Source: Paraescarpia echinospica
Lineage: Eukaryota > Annelida > Polychaeta > Sabellida > Siboglinidae
Length of the DNA stretch: 64,000 nt
Direction of reading: 5' to 3'
NCBI GenBank assembly: GCA_020002185.1
Contig: CM034531.1
Span: 46,368,029-46,432,028, forward strand
The position numbers and the translations under genes were made by a program. Shown here piece after piece: positions 11,048 through 22,555 of this stretch (position 1 is its first letter; every line of letters starts with the position of its first letter). A model generated the notes under the pieces. It was not told where the DNA came from. It ran no database searches and worked only from the letters and a program-made list of their open reading frames with translations.

Positions 11048-12532
11048 CCCATTTCATTCTGACAGCTAGTTAGCTGGCCACATTGCTCAGATCTGGACAA
11101 AATTACCAATTTACAGTTGTGATAAATTATTTCAACGGGTGGGTCACATACAAATTTTTTGCCAGGTTTTGGTTGAAGAAAAGTGTATAAACCCTTACAT
11201 TTCTGGAATCAGAAGAGAATTGCCTACATGATGGTGTTAAAAAAATTTGTATAGAGTGAGCATAGAAGAAGTTATCTCAAGGTGAAGAAGGAGACTGAAA
11301 AGCAATAATAATAAAAACAGATTGTACATCGACTTTGGACTTGTTTTACCTGTATACAACCACTCAGGATGGTCATACATCCAATGAGAGAAATCTGCCA
11401 AATTCATTTCTTCAAACAGTGGTAACAATTTCATGTAAATATCTTGTTTCAGTCGGAAGTTACACATTTCTGAATGAATGTTGTCGAGTATGTGAAAAGA
11501 TATCTTTCCTGACAGGGATTCACCAACGCTTCAATTATAATATTTTTTCAGGCAACTGTTGAAGAAAAGTGTATAAACCCATACATTTCTGGAATCAGAA
11601 GAGAATTGCCTACATGATGGTGTTGAAACTGTTTCTGTAGAGTGAACATGGAGGAAGTTATCTCACGGAGAAGAAGAATGAAAGAAATAAAATCAAAATG
11701 TGTACACAGACTTGGGGCTAGTTTTACCTATATATAGCCACTTAGACATATCATATATCCAGTGAGAGAAACCTCCCAAATTAATTTCTTCAAAGTGGTA
11801 AAAATTTGATGTAAATGTCATATGTCAGTCCAAAGTTATAGTTTTTAGAATGGAAGTCGTCACGTACACAAAATTAGTAATTTCCTTACAGTAATTCACC
11901 ATTGCCATTGCCTTGGGCTTGGCATTGCAGTTTCCAATGAAAACGAATTACAACACAAGATATAATGTGCATAATAAAATTTAATGAAACAATAACCCTT
12001 CACCGAACTAAGGTAATAATGTCCATGACACTGTTCATGACATCGGCGATGTCACAGTTCATATTGTTCACGTCACTGACTGCCAAGTGCCAACTCACAA
12101 GTTGAACAGGCTGTGGAAGTGCGTACAGACACACTCCAAGCTGTTGGCACTGGACACAACAGATTCGTCTGCGTCGTTTTCAGTCGAAATACTGCTCGTA
12201 CTACTGCCGATTTCACTGTCTTCCACGTCGATATCGCTTCCATCACTAACTGCACCATCATCCGCCATTTTTAAATGCCAAAAATCTCCAAAATATCGAA
12301 CTCGAACTTCACTCCAAACTTGCAGATAAACACGCGGTTGAAAATTTGCAAATGGCTTCCAAACCGGTAGTGTGGTCGTACTGCATCATGGGAAAAATGG
12401 TAAAAGCTTGCTACGATGCACACAGTTTCTATAAATACCCGATAAGGCCGTCACGTGCGTTGACTACGCCTGCAGGCGTATCCCGAATGAAAAGGTTAAC
12501 TACGCCCGTAGGCGTATCCCGAATGAAATGGG
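11048..12532 (-). mobile_element. piggyBac-like transposon relic
   Basis: The target tetranucleotide TTAA flanks both sides (11044-11047 and 12533-12536). Ends are CCCATTTCATTCTG and, in reverse complement, CCCATTTCATTCGGG. Near the right end, minus-strand translation from about 12268 gives an acidic stretch MADDGAVSDGSDIDVEDSEI, the usual start of piggyBac transposases, ending after some 60 codons. The interior is two tandem copies of a roughly 390-bp segment (11170-11559 and 11560-11890). No DDD catalytic core is visible, so the copy is non-autonomous. Confidence 0.75.
11170..11890. repeat. Tandem duplication inside the piggyBac-like element
   Basis: Two direct copies begin with 'gttgaagaaaagtgtataaa' at about 11172 and 11562 and stay alignable for some 330 bp, with substitutions and small indels. 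The first copy is the longer. Confidence 0.8.
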
Positions 12533-12688
12533 TTAAAAGTGAAAGCACTAAATTCAAGACGGCTTTTCTAACCATTTCTTTGCACAAATTTTATTAAATT
12601 GCATATTGCAGAACTTAATTAGGAGACTAAAATATGGCATGTTCATTCTTTAAAAGAAAGTGCTGTAACTGGCAATAACATGTTGCAG

Positions 12689-12778
12689 TTTCTACACCAG
12701 TGGAGCCATCTTGGAATGCGCTTGGGTCGATTGTCGCTTCCTACGGCAGTGAGAATGATGACAACGCCACATCTACAG
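12689..12778 (+). CDS. NUFIP1: NUFIP1-like exon (ALGSIVASYGSE)
   Basis: 90 nt, phase +1 on both sides; acceptor TGTTGCAG, donor CTACAG|GTACAG. It encodes PVEPSWNALGSIVASYGSE followed by an acidic Asn/Asp stretch. The AL(G/S)SL..YGS motif is a conserved short motif in the C-terminal half of NUFIP1. Confidence 0.85.
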
Positions 12779-12854
12779 GTACAGTAATAGTCTCATGTAA
12801 AATAAATTCCTAAAAACCTGATTTGCCATATATACAGTGATTGTGAGAGTAGAG

Positions 12855-15765
12855 AATGAGAGCGAAAGACAGAGGTGAGTGGAGATGGTTGGTGGAGACA
12901 GCAGTGCAAGATAGAGGGGAGTGGAGACGGTTGGTGGAGACAGCAGTGAAAGATAGAGGGGAGTGGAGACGGTTGGTGGAGACAGCAGTGAAAGATAGAG
13001 GGGAGTGGAGACGGTTGGTGGAGACAGCAGTGAAAGATGGAGGGGAGTGGAGACAGTTGGTGGACACAGAAGTGAAAGATAGAGGGGGGTGGAGATGGTT
13101 GGTGGAGACAGCAGTGAAAGATAGACGGGAGAGGAGACGGTTGGTGGAGACAACAGTGAAAGATAGAGGGGAGTGGAGACAGTTGGTGGAGACAGCAGTG
13201 AAAGATAGAGGGGAGTGGAGACGGTTGGTGGAGACTGCAGTGTAAGATAGAGGGGAGTGGAGACAGTTGGTGGAGACTGCAGTGAAAGATGGAGGGGAGT
13301 GGAGACAGTTGGTGGAGACTGCAGTGAAAGATGGAGGGGAGTGGAGACAGTTGGTGGAGACAGCAGTGAAAGACAGAGGGAGTGGAGACGGTTGGTGGAG
13401 ACAGCAGTGAAAGATAGAGGGAGTGGAGACAGTTGGTGGAGACAGCAGTGAAAGACAGAGGGAGTGGAGACGGTTGGTGGAGACAGCAGTGAAAGATAGA
13501 GGGGAGTGGAGACGGTTGGTGGAGACAGCAGTGAAAGATGGAGGGGAGTGGAGACAGTTGGTGGAGACTGCAGTGTAAGATAGAGGGGAGTGGAGACAGT
13601 TGGTGGAGACAGCAGTGAAAGGTGGAGGGGAGAGGAGACAGTTGGTGTAGACAGCATTGAAAGATAGAGGGGGTTGAAGACGGTTGGTGGAGACAGCAGT
13701 GAAAGATAGAGGGGAGTGGAGACGGTTGGTGGAGACAGCAGTGAAAGATAGAGGGGAGTGAAGACGGTTGGTGGAGACAGCAGTGAAAGATAGAGGGGAG
13801 TGGAGACAGTTGGTGGAGACAGCAGTGAAAGATAGAGGTGAGTGGAGACGGTTGGTGGAGACAGCAGTGCAAGATAGAGGGGAGTGGAGACGGTTGGTGG
13901 AGACAGCAGTGAAAGATAGAGGGGAGTGGAGACGGTTGGTGGAGACAGCAGTGAAAGACACAAGGGAGTGGAGATGGTTGGTGGAGACAGCAGTGAAAGA
14001 CAGAGGGGAATGAAGACGGTTGGTGGAGACAGCAGTGAAAGATAGAGGGGGGTGAAGACGGTTGGTGGAGACAGCAGTGAAAGATAGAAGGGAGTGGAGA
14101 CGGTTGGTGGAGACAGCAGTGAAAGATAGAGGGGAGTGAAGACGGTTGGTGGAGACAGCAGTGAAAGATAGAGGGGAGTGGAGACAGTTGGTGGAGACAG
14201 CAGTGAAAGATAGAGGTGAGTGGAGACNNNNNNNNNNNNNNNNNNNNNNNNNNNNNNNNNNNNNNNNNNNNNNNNNNNNNNNNNNNNNNNNNNNNNNNNN
14301 NNNNNNNNNNNNNNNNNNNNNNNNNNNNNNNNNNNNNNNNNNNNNNNNNNNNNNNNNNNNNNNNNNNNNNNNNNNNNNNNNNNNNNNNNNNNNNNNNNNN
14401 NNNNNNNNNNNNNNNNNNNNNNNNNNNNNNNNNNNNNNNNNNNNNNNNNNNNNNNNNNNNNNNNNNNNNNNNNNNNNNNNNNNNNNNNNNNNNNNNNNNN
14501 NNNNNNNNNNNNNNNNNNNNNNNNNNNNNNNNNNNNNNNNNNNNNNNNNNNNNNNNNNNNNNNNNNNNNNNNNNNNNNNNNNNNNNNNNNNNNNNNNNNN
14601 NNNNNNNNNNNNNNNNNNNNNNNNNNNNNNNNNNNNNNNNNNNNNNNNNNNNNNNNNNNNNNNNNNNNNNNNNNNNNNNNNNNNNNNNNNNNNNNNNNNN
14701 NNNNNNNNNNNNNNNNNNNNNNNNNNNNNNNNNNNNNNNNNNNNNNNNNNNNNNNNNNNNNNNNNNNNNNNNNNNNNNNNNNNNNNNNNNNNNNNNNNNN
14801 NNNNNNNNNNNNNNNNNNNNNNNNNNNNNNNNNNNNNNNNNNNNNNNNNNNNNNNNNNNNNNNNNNNNNNNNNNNNNNNNNNNNNNNNNNNNNNNNNNNN
14901 NNNNNNNNNNNNNNNNNNNNNNNNNNNNNNNNNNNNNNNNNNNNNNNNNNNNNNNNNNNNNNNNNNNNNNNNNNNNNNNNNNNNNNNNNNNNNNNNNNNN
15001 NNNNNNNNNNNNNNNNNNNNNNNNNNNNNNNNNNNNNNNNNNNNNNNNNNNNNNNNNNNNNNNNNNNNNNNNNNNNNNNNNNNNNNNNNNNNNNNNNNNN
15101 NNNNNNNNNNNNNNNNNNNNNNNNNNNNNNNNNNNNNNNNNNNNNNNNNNNNNNNNNNNNNNNNNNNNNNNNNNNNNNNNNNNNNNNNNNNNNNNNNNNN
15201 NNNNNNNNNNNNNNNNNNNNNNNNNNNGGTTGGTGGAGACTGCAGTGAAAGATAGAGGGGAGTGGAGACAGTTGGTGGAGACAGCAGTGAAAGATAGAGG
15301 TGAGTGGAGACGGTTGGTGGAGACAGCAGTGCAAGATAGAGGGGAGTGGAGACGGTTGGTGGAGACAGCAGTGAAAGATAGAGGGGAGTGGAGACGGTTG
15401 GTGGAGACAGCAGTGAAAGACACAAGCGAGTGGAGACGGTTGGTGGAGACAGCAGTGAAATACACAAGGGAGTGGAGATGGTTGGTGGAGACAGCAGTGC
15501 AAGATAGAGGGGAGTGGAGACGGTTGGTGGAGACAGCAGTGAAAGACACAAGGGAGTGGAGATGGTTGGTGGAGACAGCAGTGCAATGCATGATAGAGGG
15601 GAGTGGAGACAGTTGGTGGAGACTGCAGTGTAAGATAGAGGGGAATGGAGACGGTTGTTGGAGACAGCAGTGAAAGATGGAGGGGAGTGGAGACAGTTGG
15701 TGGACACAGAAGTGAAAGATAGAGGGGGGTGGAGATGGTTGGTGGAGACAGCAGTGCAAGAACAG
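12855..15765. repeat. 42-bp minisatellite interrupted by an assembly gap
   Basis: Tandem 42-bp unit such as AGATAGAGGGGAGTGGAGAC followed by GGTTGGTGGAGACAGCAGTGAA, with many point variants and occasional 1-3 bp changes. A run of exactly 1,000 Ns (14228-15227) splits it, so the true copy number is unknown. The period is divisible by three, which gives spurious ORFs of up to about 1,000 codons on the minus strand. The array begins about 75 bp after the exon donor at 12778. Confidence 0.95.
14228..15227. other. Assembly gap (1,000 N)
   Basis: Exactly 1,000 Ns, a conventional placeholder, inside the 42-bp minisatellite. Any translation across it is meaningless. Confidence 0.99.
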
Positions 15766-16626
15766 TGAGGTTGAAAGAAAAACAGAAATCGAGGACCAGT
15801 ACCAAGGCCACCCACTCTATACGTACTACATTCAACCCTAATAAGCATACACTCCTATTTTTCAATTAACAATCTTGACTACAGGATCAGTATTGTAATT
15901 TCTTCTCCATCGATGTCAAGGCATAGAGATAACAGCAAATCGAAAGTTCCACCCATGTCAGCAGACATTATGATGCTGTAACATCCTTTTGACAACACAC
16001 GAATGTATAAATGGCTGGTAGCTTCAACCTAGTCCCTTCGTTAAACCACTTCCCTGTTACTTCTGGGATGTCAAGATGTTCTCTGAATTGACATGGAAAT
16101 AACTGGCTACATGTCTGTCTTAGAGAATGGGTGCTGTCTATTTGTTTATTACTGACCTTTCACCCATAATTAGTGTTTCACTCGTAAGTAGTTTTAAGCA
16201 CATGGCAACCATAAATTGTTGACAAAAACGTGTGTTTATAACTGAGAATGACACTCAACAGTTGCTATTATGGTTTATGATGTGCTAGTGCCATCTGGTG
16301 TTGGACAGTTGAAACAAAAATACAAAAACATTGCACCAGATGGCATCACTTTCCACATGTGAGAAATGCATTGGCGTACAATTATGAGTTGCTTATATTC
16401 TGTGTGCTTACTGTGTTGAATACACTACATCTGTAATTTTAGTGTAAATTAAACGTTAAACAAATGTGTAGACATGTTAACAAATCAAGGACTCAACAAG
16501 TTTAATTTGGGACCTTGCTCAAATGGACTCGCACTACTGAGAGATATCCTGTTTCTGATGTAAACTAAGATACACTTGTATAATGATATAATTTGTTCCA
16601 GAGCCACATAATAAAATTTGTTACAG

Positions 16627-16754
16627 AGAACAACAAAAACAAGTTGTGTGGCATTCCTACCGAGAAGACATCTACAAAGTCTAGGAAACGCAAGCGAGGC
16701 CCTAAACAACAGCAACAGAAACAACATATAAAGACACAGACTTTACTAGAAAAG
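16627..16754 (+). CDS. NUFIP1: NUFIP1-like exon with basic nuclear-localisation stretch
   Basis: 128 nt. The acceptor TTTGTTACAG at 16617-16626 is chosen over the upstream TTGTTCCAG because only it keeps the phase with the exon at 12689-12778. Donor GAAAAG|GTGAGT. It encodes GIPTEKTSTKSRKRKRGPK (basic, NLS-like), a Gln-rich run and TQTLLEK, continuing into the terminal helix. Confidence 0.85.
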
Positions 16755-17234
16755 GTGAGTGGAATTACCTTAAAAAGAAAATTGCATTTTCTGAAACATA
16801 GTGAATTTTAATTAATATTGTTTGCTCTTTCTGTGTGTGTTGGCAAACTATTCAAATAATAAATGCTCCCTTCTTGTCCTGGAAATGGGCTTCCCTCCAT
16901 TGGCTCCATTGGAATGTGGACTTAGACCCGTCTGACCATCGTTCAAAACCTCTAAAATATGCGTAATAAGTTTGTGCTTCATTTGCTGGACATTATTTAT
17001 GTGAACCTGTTACAATGACCAAGATCATACACCCGAAGTAAATAGTATTAACAAAATAATGGCAATATGGTGACATGTTAGTTATGACAATTTTACACGG
17101 CTGAAGTAGCTTATGTCCTTTGCCCTGGTCAAGTACCATGTAATAAATTTGCTTGTAAGTTTAAGTCCTCTTCTTTCACAAATATTATAACATGTTTTAC
17201 CATTCGTCCATTAATGCTGTGACTTTGTTGACAG

Positions 17235-17369
17235 TTGCTGGCTGGTGATATCCGACACGAACGCAACGTCATTCTACAGTGCGTCCGGTACATCGTAAAA
17301 CACAACTTCTTCAATGAAAAACCTGGAAACACGTCTGAAGAACACACATTACATGAACAGACTGTGTAG
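17235..17369 (+). CDS. NUFIP1: NUFIP1-like terminal exon
   Basis: Acceptor GTTGACAG; 44 codons and TAG at 17367-17369. It encodes LLAGDIRHERNVILQCVRYI and VKHNFF, then a polar tail. The DIRHERN.ILQC.RYI helix is the strongly conserved NUFIP1 C-terminus that pairs with ZNHIT3. Confidence 0.92.
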   Translation: MLAGDIRHERNVILQCVRYIVKHNFFNEKPGNTSEEHTLHEQTV

Positions 17370-17435
17370 AATGTGTACATAGAGTGAAATCTCAAAGACC
17401 AGTGGTTCAGTTAAACCACAGTGATGTGTATGATC

Positions 17436-17464
17436 AATAAATGTCTTTCCTAACCTGCAATAAA
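17436..17464 (+). terminator. NUFIP1 polyadenylation signals
   Basis: AATAAA at 17436-17441 and again at 17459-17464, 67 and 90 bp after the stop codon, on the coding strand. Confidence 0.75.
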
Positions 17465-17959
17465 GTTGTGAAGAATTATTGAGTCGTCATGTTATTGTTC
17501 TTGAAACAACAGCCGAATCAGCTGGTTTAATTAAGTTATTTACATTGGTTACCTGAATTATTGTTTTATGGGGCCCTGCCACTAAGGTGATATATTGCAA
17601 TGCTGAATTTATTTAACAAAGATATAAAATATACCAGTTTTTCAATGCATAGAGAACCCTTTCCAGCATTAAAAGATCAACCAATAAATCTTCACCTTTG
17701 AAAGTGAAATAGAACGATTTTGATTTGGCAGACAATTTTTTTTCTGAAAATTTCACGTCTTATACAATTTCTGATGGTAAATATACTACAGCAATATAGA
17801 TTAAAACGTAATAGAACATTGTTAACTTAAACGTACTTTTGAGAGATGCAAAATTATAGAATAGGTTATTTTAATTAAATACAAAACTATCGGTTAACCG
17901 ATGAAAATCGTGTACATACCCATTAACCGGCTGACCTATCCGGCTATTTTCTGGTATCC

Positions 17960-18530
17960 ATCACGTGACCTGTTACCTAGGAACACATTCCATCAGAACA
18001 ATGAACAAATGGAAGTGTTAACTGCAAGCGGGAAAGTTATTTAGCAGATGTCATGCCGCCTTTGTAATGTAATGCACATAAATAATTATGTAAAACATTT
18101 GGTAGGCAAAGCTTGAAAGGTCACACACATGATTACGTTTGTGTCGTAAGCTCCGTCAAGCGAACAAATATGGATGCCGAACACGTGGTGCGATCAAGCA
18201 TTCCGTCGTGTACTTTGTTGAAATTCTAGCAACTTTTTATGACTAAAACACAAGGCAATGTTTTTAAAGAGTCAACTGTAGACAGGAACGTTTGATATAT
18301 GTGATGCCATGCAGCATTATAGTAATGTAATTCGCGTATATAATTGTTAACAACGTTAAGCCATCAAAAAATAGTTGCCGAACACGTGATGCGTTCGTGC
18401 ATTCTGTCGTATTTTTTGCTGAAATTCTGGCCACAAAAGTGTTTCGAAGTCATAAGGCGAAGCTTTTTAAATGACAAATGCATGCGGAAATTTTTGATTA
18501 TAACTATAGTTGGACAGGTGAAAATATACT
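17960..18530. repeat. Dispersed repeat family, copies 2 and 3
   Basis: Two successive copies, each with 'tgccgaacacgtg.tgcg.tc..gcattc.gtcgt' followed by 'ttgctgaaattctggc' and 'gatgtcatgcc/gatgccatgc...taatgtaattc'. They are related to the copy at 1415-1690 in the NUFIP1 intron. No coding capacity. Confidence 0.6.
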
Positions 18531-19496
18531 TAATATTGCATACCAAAACGTTGTTTTTGCAAATATAAAATACTGTTATAAAATTATTATCATATAAAAT
18601 CTTACCATGTGTTACATATTTCGTAGTTTTGATAGTTTTTAAAAATTTACTGCGGCTGCTAGCATCAGTTTTAAGAAGATCTTCGGTCCAATATGCCAAA
18701 GGTGAACTAACTTAGTTGCGCTATTAGCTCAGCCTTGGGATTAGGTAAGCTCACTACAAAGCTAATCATGAGGCTAAGTTTGTCTGCATGCCAGAAGGTT
18801 TTTTGTCGTGGGTTTACTAAGCTCAGGATAAAGCCGTTTTTATTGTTATACATTGATGGGGATTCCCTGGGGTTCCCTGTTCATTTGGTAGGACCCACAG
18901 TGAGACCCACTTATTCCTCTTGTCTCGTGTAGATTAACTGTGTGGACTACACTGAACAATTGGGCGGAAAGTGGACTTATCTGAGGGGAAGTCGCTTACG
19001 TTTACAGAGTAAAAAAACAGCATTACATATTGGATGGTCATGCATAGGTCATTACCATCTTTGCAAAATAAATCGTTCCAGTGGCGACACCCAATGAGTA
19101 GAAGTAGTATTAATGCACATTGATGCCTTTATGGGTTATGTCTTAAAGCGATTCTTTGTAAGCTAATATATATTTGAGATGTACTGTATCAAAACGTGAT
19201 AATTTCCCATAACTATTTTCTCTGCTAGTGCTATTTGTGTCTTGCATGTTTATGCATCATGTGGGTGTTATTTGCGCAAAAAGCCGATGAATAATTGTAT
19301 TTGCGCGAATAATTTTGAGCTTGCTGCCACATGGATGATTAAATATGCAGCCCGAGTATAATGAATATTCATGACGCGCAGTGACCGCAGAGAGACTGGT
19401 GACGTCACACATACAGTCAACATATCAGATTTCAAGATAAGTTAATTGTTGCAAGCAATGGTTTTTAAATCAACAATTCCTAGACATAATATATAT
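18531..19496. other. Intergenic DNA, nothing recognised
   Basis: AT-rich sequence with no ORF of convincing composition, no family motif and no structured repeat that I can define. Confidence 0.5.
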
Positions 19497-19497
19497 T

Positions 19498-20273
19498 AGC
19501 CTCGATTATCCAGGCGCTGTGAGGTGGCAGCATTCGCCTGGCCTCTCACTAGGGCCTGGATTATTAAGCTTCAGCCAATGTTACCGGTAGGGGGCTTTAC
19601 CCTAGATTCGGGTAAAGACGATGATTGGCTCTCGGGCCAACTATGAAATAACAAATTAAATAAGGATACATTTTTATCAGATAATACTATACTGTAACAA
19701 CTATTCAACATTAAACTTATATTGAAACATGTCACACACAAAATAAACCGACATTAAACCTTTTTTGTAGTTTAGTGCCTTTTAATCACATGCATATTCA
19801 CTAAATGGCAGCTCTCATAGCTGCATGTCGAAGATTCCGTATTGACTTTCTTTGCTTATGTTCGCGCAGAAACAAAAGACTAAGTATGAATTATCATGAT
19901 ATAAATACCAAACAAGGACAAAACTAAACAAAGTGCAATCGATGTGTCGCGCAAAGTACAGCCAAAACGTGCTGATCTTGGTGGCTAATTTGGTAGCGTG
20001 CGAGCTGGTATTTTTAGGGTCCTCGGTTCGAATCCCACAGAGTACTCGAAACTTTTGTTTGTGTTCATTTAGTTTATGATTCATTTTATTTTGTATAATA
20101 CTATTTCGGGCACGATTTCGTAATTTAATTTCGTTATGGAAAACATACATAATATATAAACATTCTGGGGGATAGACGTGCTAACTGGCAGTGAGCAGTC
20201 AAAACGCGATTCTGAGCCAGACTGTCTTCCTGGCGAAGTCACGCAGCCAGGCGAGAGTCGGTTAAGCGAGACT
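19498..20273. mobile_element. Possible element with TTAG(C/T)CTCG ends
   Basis: The left boundary TTAGCCTCGATTATCCAGGCG and the reverse complement of the right boundary TTAGTCTCGCTTAACCGACT with GCCTGGC nearby are loosely inverted. The right-end sequence (CTGGCGAAGTCACGCAGCCAGGCG, split here over its core CTGGCGAAGTCACGCAGCC) recurs at 20413-20457. The tRNA-like stretch at 19977-20046 lies inside. Low confidence. Confidence 0.35.
19977..20046 (+). repeat. tRNA-derived SINE-like sequence
   Basis: Contains a good RNA polymerase III A box (TGGCTAATTTGGTAGCG, with a perfect D-stem GCTA/TAGC) and a B box GGTTCGAATCCC at tRNA-like spacing. The anticodon stem and acceptor stem do not pair. This is a tRNA-derived SINE fragment or tRNA pseudogene, not a functional tRNA. 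Confidence 0.6.
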
Positions 20274-20457
20274 AATCATTATTAATGCACGGAAGAATCC
20301 TGACAATACATCACAAATAACTTCATAAATTGATGACGTTTTAATTCATGAGTATACCAGCGTTGCCATCTAGCGGATAACATTCAGAAGGGCCATTCAG
20401 TCAGACTATCGTTCTGGCGAAGTCACGCAGCCAGGCGAGAGTCGGTTAAGCGAGATT
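20213..20457. repeat. Direct repeat pair CTGGCGAAGTCACGCAGCC...
   Basis: About 42 bp starting CTGGCGAAGTCACGCAGCCA and ending GGTTAAGCGAGA occur at about 20230-20271 and 20415-20456, near-identical, about 185 bp apart. Confidence 0.75.
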
Positions 20458-21660
20458 AAATGTCTATTGACGGCTAGTTTTAACAATGCAAGAAGCTTAT
20501 GCATTGTTTATTTATCCTTCTTCTAATGCTGTCCACTGGGTAACTTTTCGATTAAATATAATTATAACATCCGATTCATCATTCCGACCCATCAATCCGA
20601 CTGCTCGCGCGGGTGCGACGGCGACGGCAGCAGTCAATGCGGGTTGGGTCTGTGTGTCTACGGGTCTTGCCTTTCCAGTCAGCCGTTTTTGAAAAGTCCC
20701 CGTTTCCCCACTTATTTGAACCGAAACATGAAAATGTGAGATTCCTACGTTCATAGATTGTTTGGTAAACTTGGCTGGATAGTCGCCATTCAATGTAAAA
20801 GTTTTAGGTTTGTTAAAAAGTACACAATACCGTGCATGTTGCCACGAACTTTGAACACTAGCAGATCTGCACTCTAGTATACATAAGTTTTTATCCATGA
20901 ATATATTAAAAAAATATAATAGTAGATCAGATAAAGTTGTGCTGCTTGATATAAATACCACATTTGATATTCATAGTACTCGCTAAAAAACACAAAAATT
21001 AAACATTTATTTTTGACATGTAACTTTACCGTTACTGTACACTTTTCGCGAGAATGGCCCATATGTATATATAAAACATTAATTATTAGAGCAAGAATAA
21101 AAGAAAACATACAGTTCGCTCAGCATAAGGTCAAACCTCCAGGGACCCATAACAATACTGATAAGTGGAACTTCTGATAAATAGAAAGTTATCAGATGGT
21201 CCCCTTATTGGAACCTGCCAGGACCAAGGACAAATATTGACTTAACTTAGCGAAAATCAACTTATTAAATGTGAGTTCGAGTTAGCTGGAATGCGCTGTA
21301 CATGACCAATGCATACAGGTAATTATGTAGAAGCAACTTAAAAGTTGGCCAAAGTAATGGATTGGGATTTTAGTCTGACTGAATCAGCATAACAAGGCTC
21401 TTGTATTTCTTTCTCATTTAGCCAGCTGCTCATTTGGTGATAAGTTCCATAATCAAATATCTAAACTGAATTAATCTGCACGTTGGGGCACCATTGACAA
21501 CTTCTTAACCAGCTCTCACCACGCTTCCCTTTGGGAGTCGGTGAACATAGTTATGCTCAGTTTCATAAATTCAACTTTGTTTATTTGCAGGAACATTTTG
21601 ACCATCAATAGTTTTGAAATGGCTGAGCTGATGGAAAGAGGAAATTGATGATCTCTACTC

Positions 21661-21930
21661 AACGGTGCCATTAATTGGACAATGGGTCACCTGACATAAG
21701 ATGGTGCCTGACTTCTGTTCTGTGCGGCATCTACTGGGAAGTAGTACATCACTTCGTGTTACAAATGGATGCTGATAGCATTGTGTATCAAAATGCATAG
21801 CAGTGCTATTAATTGGACAATGTGTTAACAGTAGTGAAGAAGATGTATGGCTTTGTTCTGCCCACATTAGTTCTGTGTGGCTTCTGCTGGGAATATGTAC
21901 ATCACTACATGTTTCAAATGTGGATTTGTG
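21661..21930. repeat. Tandem duplication of about 143 bp
   Basis: Two direct copies share 'gtgc.attaattggacaatg', 'tctg..(c/t)tgtg(c/t)ggc(a/t)tct(a/g)ctgggaa' and 'gtacatcact(t/a)c'. Non-coding, AT-rich surroundings. Confidence 0.65.
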
Positions 21931-22555
21931 CCATCGATCGATTCATTCCGTCATTATGTTGCGAAATAGGAGTACATAATAACATTTATGCTTTCTTATG
22001 ATCATCATGTTTGGATTGTGTTCTACAGCATATTCTTGAAAATTTGTTGAAACAAGTTTGTGTTAAGTGAACTATACTGGGAGTAGTGTATAAAAAGGTA
22101 TTAATAGAGTTGCTTTTACAATAATATTGAAAATTAATAAAATATAAATGTTCAACAACATTCAAAATGTTTTAGGGATCTTCTCGAGTTAAAAACACCA
22201 ATGATGACTGAAAACAGTGTTTTAAAATATAAGTTACTTTTAAAGCTTTGTAATTGTATAACTTTATTTTCATCATACAATTTTATTTGTCATCGAAACG
22301 GGGGTTCGACAAAAATAAACTCAATATCTTTTACTCTAAATGATGGGCAAAACAAATAATTATTGCATTCCCAGTACAAAATAAAACATATTACACTGAT
22401 GCAATATATTTTAATATTTTGTCGACAATAATGTTATTATGCTCTTCATAGATCTACAATTTTCAAACTAAAAGTAAACCTTATGTAGACAGGAAAGAAC
22501 ATAACCACCTATGCTATTTTAATATCCTACAGTATTTCGTGCGATGTATAATGTT

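Larger units (their letters stand above)
552..17369 (+). other. NUFIP1: NUFIP1-like gene (3' part, ten exons)
   Basis: Ten exons join with consistent phase to about 385 codons: 552-805, 2164-2286, 4229-4291, 4632-4714, 5542-5634, 9896-10025, 10688-10748, 12689-12778, 16627-16754, 17235-17369. Seen in order: a Pro/Gly/Met-rich N-terminal part, a C2H2 finger (CDTC...H-x3-H), a second Cys/His segment, the YYPT motif followed by a Lys/Gln-rich helix, an RGG-type GRGRGRG tract, an ALGSIVASYGSE motif, a basic RKRKRGPK stretch, and a C-terminal helix LLAGDIRHERNVILQCVRY. This order is that of NUFIP1, the nuclear factor that helps assemble box C/D snoRNPs. In that family the YPT segment contacts SNU13/15.5K and the C-terminal helix contacts ZNHIT3. 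The gene starts upstream of the window, so promoter and first exon(s) are missing. All introns are GT-AG. Identification is from motif recognition; no search was run. Confidence 0.88.

Noticed and set aside
12773..15865. ORFs of about 1,000 codons over the 42-bp array
   Set aside because: Same cause, and they run through 1,000 Ns of assembly gap.
16281..16347. Inverted GCCATCTGGTG/CACCAGATGGC pair in the last large intron, similar to the start of the palindrome element
   Set aside because: Only 11 bp are shared and the following sequence differs; treated as coincidence.
19977..20046. Functional tRNA gene
   Set aside because: A and B boxes are present, but anticodon and acceptor stems do not pair.
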